The notes under the pieces are model-generated. The model saw only the letters and a program-made list of their open reading frames with translations. It made no database searches and was not told where the DNA came from. Of a stretch of 32,156 nt of DNA, positions 25,610 to 32,156 are shown piece after piece; position 1 is the first letter of the stretch, and the number at the start of each line of letters is the position of its first letter. Source of the stretch: Bacteroidota bacterium (GTDB lineage: Bacteria > Bacteroidota > Bacteroidia > UKL13-3); contig CANHDN010000014.1 in the NCBI GenBank assembly GCA_947459415.1, forward strand, positions 1-32,156. The letters run 5' to 3'. Both the position numbers and the translations under genes were made by a program.

Positions 25610-25751
25610 ATTATTTGTTTCAATTAGGGAGTGAAAATAAGTTTATTCCCTAAAAATGCAAATTTTTTCCGTTTGAAATATCTTTAAGTGATTAATGCTA
25701 TTCTATTTAAGTTTTGAAGCGTAAATTCGCAAACAAATAATTTAAGTAAAA

Positions 25752-26906
25752 ATGAATCACTCAGCATTTAAATTTGGTACCCGAGCCATACATGCAGGTC
25801 AAGAGCCTGATCCTACCACTGGGGCGGTTATGACGCCAATCTATCAAACAAGTACTTATTGGCAAGAAAGTCCGGGTAAACATAAAGGTTATGCCTATGC
25901 CAGAGGTAAAAATCCAACTCGTTCTGCATTAGAAAAGTGTTTGGCCTCATTGGAAAATGCTAAATATGGCTTGTGTTTTAGCAGTGGGATGGGGGCAACT
26001 GATGCCGTTGTGAAAATGCTTAAGCCTGGTGATGAAGTGATTACGGGAAATGATTTATATGGCGGAACCTATCGCATGTTTACAAAGGTATTTGCTAATT
26101 ATGGAATCAAGTTCCATTTTATTGATTTAAGTAATCCTGAAAATATTATTCCTTATGTCAATGAACATACCAAGTTGCTTTGGGTCGAAACACCTACCAA
26201 CCCAACCATGCAAATTGTAGATATTGCCTCTTGTGCTGCCATTGCTAAAACGCATCACATTACGTTTGCAGTAGATAATACATTTGCTTCTCCGTACTTA
26301 CAAAATCCACTAGATTTAGGTGCAGATATAGTCATGCATAGTGTAACTAAATACCTTGGTGGTCATAGCGATGTAGTGATGGGTGCATTATTAACCAGTG
26401 ATGATAAATTGTATGAACAATTGTCTTTTATTCATAATTCTTGCGGTGCCACACCAGGGCCAATGGACAGTTTTTTAGTGTTACGTGGTCTAAAAACCTT
26501 GCATTTACGTATGAAAGCTCATTGCGAAAATGGTAAACAAGTAGCTTTGTTTTTAAAAGATCATCCTGCTATTGAAAAGGTTTATTGGCCAGGGTTTATA
26601 GAACATCCCAATCATGAAATTGCCAAAAATCAAATGCGCGATTTTGGAGGGATGATTTCAATTGTACTTAAAAATGCAGATTTGCATAAAACATTTGATA
26701 TTGCCTCCGGATTTGAAGTTTTTACATTGGCAGAAAGCCTAGGAGGCGTAGAGAGTTTAATTAATCATCCGGCCACCATGACCCATGCTTCTATTCCAAA
26801 GGAAGAAAGAGAAAAAGCAGGTGTAGTTGATAATTTATTGAGATTAAGTGTTGGGGTTGAAGACATAGAAGATATATTACAAGATTTGAAAAGAGTTCTT
26901 GGATAA
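25752..26906 (+). CDS. Cystathionine gamma-synthase family PLP enzyme
   Basis: A 384-residue Cys/Met-metabolism PLP enzyme. The lysine forming the internal aldimine is K200 in HSVTKYLGGH. Other family landmarks are ARGKNPTRSALEKCLASLE, SSGMGATDAV, the PLP Asp in AVDNTFASP, and the substrate segment SLGGVESLINHPATMTHASIP. Members are cystathionine gamma-synthase, gamma-lyase and O-acetylhomoserine sulfhydrylase. The ~385 length and the SCGATPGPMDSFLVLRGLKTL segment favour synthase or lyase, the latter two not separable from sequence alone. It is a single gene with its own terminator. Confidence 0.88.
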   Translation: MNHSAFKFGTRAIHAGQEPDPTTGAVMTPIYQTSTYWQESPGKHKGYAYARGKNPTRSALEKCLASLENAKYGLCFSSGMGATDAVVKMLKPGDEVITGNDLYGGTYRMFTKVFANYGIKFHFIDLSNPENIIPYVNEHTKLLWVETPTNPTMQIVDIASCAAIAKTHHITFAVDNTFASPYLQNPLDLGADIVMHSVTKYLGGHSDVVMGALLTSDDKLYEQLSFIHNSCGATPGPMDSFLVLRGLKTLHLRMKAHCENGKQVALFLKDHPAIEKVYWPGFIEHPNHEIAKNQMRDFGGMISIVLKNADLHKTFDIASGFEVFTLAESLGGVESLINHPATMTHASIPKEEREKAGVVDNLLRLSVGVEDIEDILQDLKRVLG

Positions 26907-26940
26907 GCGAAACTCTTAAATTTTTCTTAATTTTTAGATA

Positions 26941-26972
26941 GCCCCGCCCCAAAAAGGCGGGGTTTCTTTTTT
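26941..26972 (+). terminator. Rho-independent terminator after the PLP enzyme
   Basis: A 7-bp GC stem ccccgcc / ggcgggg with the loop ccaaaaa is followed by ttctttttt, 35 bases after the stop. Confidence 0.88.
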
Positions 26973-27072
26973 AATTCTTGTAAATGATTAATTTTTTTTA
27001 TTATTTGAATTTATAAAATGATATGCAAAATGCCTCATTTTTTGTAAAAACAAACAAACAAATCCAAATATT

Positions 27073-30000
27073 ATGAAAAAGTTTCTACCATTTAAAGCTT
27101 CAGTTTTTTTGGTGTCTATGATGCTGTTCTGCATACAAGACTCCTATGCGCAATGTTATTCCACGCCCAATTATTGTACTGCTATCACTGCTGCCAATAA
27201 TGCAAATTATGGGATGGGGATACAACGTGTTAATTTAGGTACTTCTGTTACTCCAAACCAAATTAACAACATTACTACAGCAGGGCAGGGTACTCAAATT
27301 TATTTTGATTATACCAGTCAGATAGTTCGTGCAGCTGCAGGAGATTCTGTTTATTTTATTGTTCGAGGAGGTAATAGTAATCAAACTTTATTTAGAATTT
27401 ACCTAGATTACGATAATAATGGAACTTTTGCCACCACTGCTCCCGAATTGGTTTTTACTTCACCAAATTTAACGGTAGTTAACACCGATGTAAGTGGAAG
27501 TTTTGTTTTGCCAACTACTTTAACAGCTGGTGTTTATCGCATTCGTGTAGCCAGTGATGGCCAAGGCTTAATTCCACAACCTTGTGGTCCTTTAACCTAT
27601 TCTGCAGAATATGAAGATTATACCTTATTAGTACCAGCAAGTACACCAGATTTAATGTCTGGTAAAATTACGGCTCCAGCTGCACCTTTGGTTGGTAATA
27701 ATACCGTTGCATTTAATTTTACAAATATTTCTACCACCACCATAACTAGTGTAGATATCTATTATCAATTAAATAATAATACTCCTGTATTTCAATCTTT
27801 AAGTTCATTGTCTATAGCTCCTGGAGCTACCTATACAGCTACTTTTACAACACAAGTTTCTTTGCCAACTACAGGTAGCTACAGTTTGCGCACATGGACA
27901 GATAATCCTAATTTCCTGGGTAATAATACCCCTGCCAATGATACCATTTGTAGAACAATGGTAACCTATTGTTCTGCCCCATTATCTGGAACCTATACAA
28001 TTAATCCAACGGGTACTGCCATTAATAATTTTACTAGATTTGGTTCAGCAGATTCTGCATTAATCGCTTGTGGTGTTTCTGGTCCGGTAGAAATCAATGT
28101 TACACCAGGTATTTATAATGAAAATTTAATTATCCCTGCTATTCCGGGTGCTTCAGCTATTAATACCATTAAATTTTTTGGAGGTGGAGCTACCTTGCAA
28201 TTTAATTGTGATGCCAATAATATTTCTGTAGTTAGGCTTCAAGGTGCTAAACATATTACCATTGATAGTTTAAACATTAGAACCACAAATGCAAATTTTG
28301 GTTGGGGGGTTCATTTCTTTCAAAATGCAGATTCCAATGTAATTCGCAGGTCTGTAATAGATATCTCAACGGTTACTTCATCTACTGCAAATAATTCGGC
28401 GGGAGTTGTTTTTTCTAATAGTACTTCTTCTAATAATACCAGTGGTGCTAATGGTAGGTTCAATACGATTGAATATAATACTATTAAGGGTCACCCAACT
28501 TCATCGGGTATGTATTACGGTATCGTTGGATATCCGCAAGCTTCCGGTACCACCTGGTCTAACAATAGGTTTTTATATAATAGAATTGAAAACTTCTTTT
28601 ATGCAGGTGTAAATTGGCAATTTGGAAATAGAACTGTTTTTCGTGGGAATACCATTACGCGCCCAACCAAAACCTCATTTACTACTACCTATGCTTTTTA
28701 TTTGAACAGTACTGCTCGTTTAGACACCTTTGATGCAAATATTATTACCAATTTGTTTGGAGGTTCTCCAACTACAACTACTCAAATGTTTTTGTTTTAT
28801 GGAATTAATTATTCTGGATCTAGTGCAGAGCCTTGCATTTTTACCAATAATTTAGCCTATAACTTAAATGGAAATGGTCAACAGTTTGGATTTTATTTTC
28901 TAACAAGCTTTAACCACCGTATTTATAATAATACTTTCAATTTTGATTATGCTGCTTCTACCAGCACAAATCCAACGCAAGGTTTATATTGGACAGGTGG
29001 CACATCTACCTCTAGTTTTCTTGATTTCAGAAATAATATTATTACCATCACCAAAGGTGGAACTGGCGCTAAACATGCCTTGTTTACAACAGGTTCTTGG
29101 GCTACTGGCGCTACCATTAATAATAATGCCTATTTTAGTAGTTCATCTGCTTATAATGTAGTAAATTATTTAGGGGTAGATTATGCTTCTTTAGCATCAT
29201 GGAAAACAGCTTTTCCTGCATTTGATCAACAAAGTGTTTCATTTTCGCCAAACTATATAAATGCTAGTACGGCTAATTTTTCTCCACAAGATGGGGCTTA
29301 CAATGCCTCTGGAGCCAATGTAATTGCCACAGTGCCTTTTGATGTAACAGGTGCGCCACGCGCCTTGCCAATGGATATTGGGGCAGTGGAAGCTAGCCCA
29401 ATTGCTTTGGATGCTGCCATGGATCAAATAGTGATGCCTGCTGCTCCTTATGCTGCAGGTAATAAAGCAGTATTTGTAAAAATAAGGAATGCAGGACAAA
29501 ATGTGATTACCAGCGCTACCATTAATTGGACATTAAACGGTGTGGCTCAAACGCCAGTAAGTTTTACTGATAGTTTATATGGTGGAATGGTAAGTAATAA
29601 TATATTCTTAGATTCAATTGCCATTGCTTCAAATACCTTATATCGCATCGTAGCTACCATCAGTAATCCAAATGGTTTAACAGATCCAAATGCTGCTAAT
29701 AATGAAGCATCTGGAATTACCGCCTCGAGTGTGTCTGGAGTAATAACCATTAACAATGCTGCAACACCTGGTGTTGGTGTATTTACTAATTTTACAGATT
29801 TTGCTACCTTACTTCAAGTTGGTGGATTAGGTGGTGCGGTTACTGCAAACGTGACTACGGGAAGTGGACCATATACAGAACAAGTTATGTTTACACAGTT
29901 CCCAGGAACAAGCGCTACTAATACAGTTACTATTAATGGAAATGGAGCAACGCTTCAATTTAATAATACAAGTAGTGCTAGTTTGGGTATTTTTAACTTG

Positions 30001-32156
30001 GTAGGAACAGACTATTGTACGATTAATAATTTAAGAATAGTAAGTTTAAATGCGAGTCAGGGGATAGGTGTTATTTTAACGGCTGCTGCCAATTTTAATA
30101 CCATTCAAAATTGCACCATCGATATTGGCTCTGTTACCGGTGGATCACTTTCTGCAGGTATTGCCATGACAGGTAGTTTAAGTAGTCCAACTACAACAGG
30201 AAATACGGGCTCTAATAACTTAATACAAAATAATTCTATTGTAGGAAATAGCACAGGTGGTCCATATTATGCAATTTCATATTGCCCAACCAATACTACA
30301 AATGGACCGAATACTTTTAACGTAATTAAAAATAACGATTTAAGAGATTTTACGGTGTATGGCATGTATATGATGTATACATCTGGTTCAACCATTTCTG
30401 GAAATGTGATGTGGCGTCCTACTAAGGCATCTCCAACAACTTTTTATGGAATGTATGGTGTAAACGGAATGGCGCAAGATACCATTGAGAATAATGTGAT
30501 TAAGCAGCCATTTCAAATGAATCAAACTAACACAGGAACTTTTTTTGGTTATTATTTTATTGCTACCAATACCCAAGCTACAAGACCAATCATTTTTAGA
30601 AATAACTTAATGTATGACATCAAGTTTAATGGTACTTTATATGGATATTATCAGCAAAGTGTTAATAATATACGTATTTACAACAATACCTTTGATGTAG
30701 ATCATCCAACAAGTACTTCTGCTTCTGTTGCTTACTTGTATTATAATTCGGGTACTCCAACGGGATTAATTTTAAGAAACAATATTTGGGGATTGAATAG
30801 AGGTGGTTCAGGTGCTAAATATATTTATTATTTAGCTACCACTGGTGCTGGTTATACCATCAATAATAATAATGTTTACCTCAGAATTCCTGCAGGAAGT
30901 TCGAATAATCATGTTGGCTTTTATACAAGTAATCAATCTACTTGGGCAGCCTGGAGAACAGTAAATGCCAGTGCCTATGATCAACAAGGTGTTTTTGCAA
31001 ACCCTATGTTTAGATTTAGTGTGAACCCTGAATATTTTATGCCAGGAAACGATTCCTTGAATAATAAAGGATTTAATACCTTAGATGTTCCAAGAGATTA
31101 TTTAGGTGTATCTAGAAGTTCAACGCCAGATATCGGAGCTTATGAATTTTCAGTACCAGGAGCAGATGCAGCATTAACCAGATTGGTATCTCCGGCAAGC
31201 CCATTATCGCTTGGCGTTCAAAATGTACAGGTAATGGTTAAAAGTTTTGGAACTTCAGCTTTAACGAGTGCAAATTTGGATTGGACTGTAAATGGAACTG
31301 CACAAACACCAAGTTTATGGACTGGAAGTTTGCCATTTGGAGATAGCTCAGTTGCGTTTTTAGGTTCATACAATTTCACTAGTTCTGGATTTTACAGAAT
31401 TAAAGCCTGGTCTTCAAGCCCAAATAGTGTGGCAGATAGTTTCCCTCTCAATGATACGATTGATGTAACAGTTTGTACTCCATTAGCAGGTAATTATTAT
31501 ATTAATCCTGCTGTGCCTGCTAATGATACAATTTTTAATAATGTAGTGGCATTTTCACAAACAGCACAGTTGTGCGGTGTTGCCGGACCTATTGTCGTTA
31601 ATATCGTTCCAGGTGTGTATAATGGATCGATTGCATTCAATGGGGTTGCACCAGGAATGAGTGCTATTAATAACATTACCTTTGTAGGTGCAGATACTGC
31701 CACTACAAGAATTGTACATAATGGATCAGGACAAAGAGCAACCATTCTAATGAATGGAGCAAAGCATATTCATTTCAGAAACCTAAGCATTGAAAATACA
31801 GCATCATCTGGCGGAGGTTATGGAATTTTATATATGAATGCTGCAGATAGTAATAGTGTAGTAAGGTGTGCTGTTAAAACTAGTTTATTAACTACTGGCT
31901 TTACTTCTTTTGCACCCATTGTTTCAAGTGCAAATAATATGAATGTGAATACGGCAGGGAATAATGCCAATTATTTACTCATAGATAGCTGTACCCTAGT
32001 TGGAGGCTATTATGGAGTAAACTTATATAATAATTCGTCGCCTAAAGCTAATGGAAATATTGTAAGAAACTCTGTGTTTGTAAATCCATTCTACTATGGT
32101 GTTTTTGCTTATTGGCAAAATGGAATTGTTTTAGACAATAATGTAATTATTAATGC
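27073..32156 (+). CDS. Giant secreted modular protein: GEVED-like domain plus repeated CARDB-like/beta-helix modules (partial, C-terminus outside window)
   Basis: Absent from the ORF track because no stop occurs in the window. Starting at ATG 27073 I translated 1694 codons without interruption. A signal peptide (LMLFC...SYAQ-type; mature start CYSTPNYC) is followed by a GEVED-like domain at about 75-190, with YLDYDNNGTF and SAEYEDYTLL. Then comes a repeating module. Ig/CARDB-like domains begin near residues 193, 773 and 1363. Each is followed by a probable right-handed parallel beta-helix (from about 299, 890 and 1466) rich in N/T/I ladders such as IINN and FRNN. The helix units end in W(K/R)...DQQ..F.P motifs. 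Such proteins are typically exported by the type IX system with a C-terminal sorting domain, which would lie beyond the window. It is probably an adhesin or polysaccharide-active surface protein; no catalytic motif is seen. A TTG (26978) sits a consensus distance from TTTG (27004), but the -7 element is imperfect. Confidence 0.9.
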   Translation, partial: MKKFLPFKASVFLVSMMLFCIQDSYAQCYSTPNYCTAITAANNANYGMGIQRVNLGTSVTPNQINNITTAGQGTQIYFDYTSQIVRAAAGDSVYFIVRGGNSNQTLFRIYLDYDNNGTFATTAPELVFTSPNLTVVNTDVSGSFVLPTTLTAGVYRIRVASDGQGLIPQPCGPLTYSAEYEDYTLLVPASTPDLMSGKITAPAAPLVGNNTVAFNFTNISTTTITSVDIYYQLNNNTPVFQSLSSLSIAPGATYTATFTTQVSLPTTGSYSLRTWTDNPNFLGNNTPANDTICRTMVTYCSAPLSGTYTINPTGTAINNFTRFGSADSALIACGVSGPVEINVTPGIYNENLIIPAIPGASAINTIKFFGGGATLQFNCDANNISVVRLQGAKHITIDSLNIRTTNANFGWGVHFFQNADSNVIRRSVIDISTVTSSTANNSAGVVFSNSTSSNNTSGANGRFNTIEYNTIKGHPTSSGMYYGIVGYPQASGTTWSNNRFLYNRIENFFYAGVNWQFGNRTVFRGNTITRPTKTSFTTTYAFYLNSTARLDTFDANIITNLFGGSPTTTTQMFLFYGINYSGSSAEPCIFTNNLAYNLNGNGQQFGFYFLTSFNHRIYNNTFNFDYAASTSTNPTQGLYWTGGTSTSSFLDFRNNIITITKGGTGAKHALFTTGSWATGATINNNAYFSSSSAYNVVNYLGVDYASLASWKTAFPAFDQQSVSFSPNYINASTANFSPQDGAYNASGANVIATVPFDVTGAPRALPMDIGAVEASPIALDAAMDQIVMPAAPYAAGNKAVFVKIRNAGQNVITSATINWTLNGVAQTPVSFTDSLYGGMVSNNIFLDSIAIASNTLYRIVATISNPNGLTDPNAANNEASGITASSVSGVITINNAATPGVGVFTNFTDFATLLQVGGLGGAVTANVTTGSGPYTEQVMFTQFPGTSATNTVTINGNGATLQFNNTSSASLGIFNLVGTDYCTINNLRIVSLNASQGIGVILTAAANFNTIQNCTIDIGSVTGGSLSAGIAMTGSLSSPTTTGNTGSNNLIQNNSIVGNSTGGPYYAISYCPTNTTNGPNTFNVIKNNDLRDFTVYGMYMMYTSGSTISGNVMWRPTKASPTTFYGMYGVNGMAQDTIENNVIKQPFQMNQTNTGTFFGYYFIATNTQATRPIIFRNNLMYDIKFNGTLYGYYQQSVNNIRIYNNTFDVDHPTSTSASVAYLYYNSGTPTGLILRNNIWGLNRGGSGAKYIYYLATTGAGYTINNNNVYLRIPAGSSNNHVGFYTSNQSTWAAWRTVNASAYDQQGVFANPMFRFSVNPEYFMPGNDSLNNKGFNTLDVPRDYLGVSRSSTPDIGAYEFSVPGADAALTRLVSPASPLSLGVQNVQVMVKSFGTSALTSANLDWTVNGTAQTPSLWTGSLPFGDSSVAFLGSYNFTSSGFYRIKAWSSSPNSVADSFPLNDTIDVTVCTPLAGNYYINPAVPANDTIFNNVVAFSQTAQLCGVAGPIVVNIVPGVYNGSIAFNGVAPGMSAINNITFVGADTATTRIVHNGSGQRATILMNGAKHIHFRNLSIENTASSGGGYGILYMNAADSNSVVRCAVKTSLLTTGFTSFAPIVSSANNMNVNTAGNNANYLLIDSCTLVGGYYGVNLYNNSSPKANGNIVRNSVFVNPFYYGVFAYWQNGIVLDNNVIIN

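Noticed and set aside
28406-31745. Several short ORFs on both strands inside 28400-31750 (for example 29239-29499 minus, 31497-31745 minus)
   Set aside because: All lie within the continuous giant reading frame and have the skewed composition expected of its shadows.
27650-32156. Repetitive Asn/Thr-rich DNA as a possible CRISPR or satellite array
   Set aside because: Repeats are at protein level with long, diverged units. There is no short identical direct repeat with uniform spacers, and the frame stays open.

Overview
The window reads as chromosomal DNA of a member of the Bacteroidota. It is AT-rich, and several promoters fit the Bacteroidota pattern TTG-N19-TAnnTTTG. Starts lack Shine-Dalgarno sequences. 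Many products are short lipoproteins or have signal peptides ending in an 'xxAQ' site, and the sequence finishes in a giant Asn/Thr-rich surface protein of the type these bacteria export. I cannot assign a genus from the sequence alone.

Layout. 1-330: a cluster of nested inverted repeats beside a minus-strand tRNA-Ser(GCU). 609-5152: a tandem AAA+ ATPase with an unusual duplicated N-terminal domain, facing a two-gene unit (UbiA-type prenyltransferase, then type III polyketide synthase). 5344-8060: an OmpR-type response regulator and a TPR-containing sensor kinase. 8104-9556: three overlapping or abutting lipoprotein genes (a small helical lipoprotein, a SCO-type copper chaperone, a cytochrome c). 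9617-11418: alanine dehydrogenase and a SprT-like protein whose start codon is doubtful.

11428-16568 is a minus-strand block. Read from its 5' end it contains rpmH (missed by the ORF track), rnpA, yidD, an S41 C-terminal processing protease, a TauE/SafE-type permease and an M28 peptidase with a PDZ domain. 16699-20928, also minus strand, holds a small lipoprotein, the GTPase Der and a large PIG-L/LmbE-type deacetylase. 21050-23383: imidazolonepropionase (hutI) facing folE and a QueD/PTPS-family gene. 23749-26906: an ECF sigma factor with no visible anti-sigma gene, a secreted protein of unknown function, a TerB-like protein and a cystathionine gamma-synthase family enzyme.

27073-32156 is one uninterrupted reading frame (1694 codons) that runs off the window. 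The ORF track missed it because its stop lies outside. It encodes a secreted protein with a GEVED-like domain and then a tandem module of about 580-590 residues (Ig/CARDB-like domain plus a probable right-handed beta-helix), repeated at least three times.

Most genes are housekeeping or ordinary accessory genes. The less ordinary items are the giant modular protein, the AAA+ protein with its duplicated beta-rich N-terminus, the coupled type III PKS/UbiA pair, and the mutually exclusive hairpins beside the tRNA. I found no CRISPR array, transposase, phage gene or recognisable defence system.
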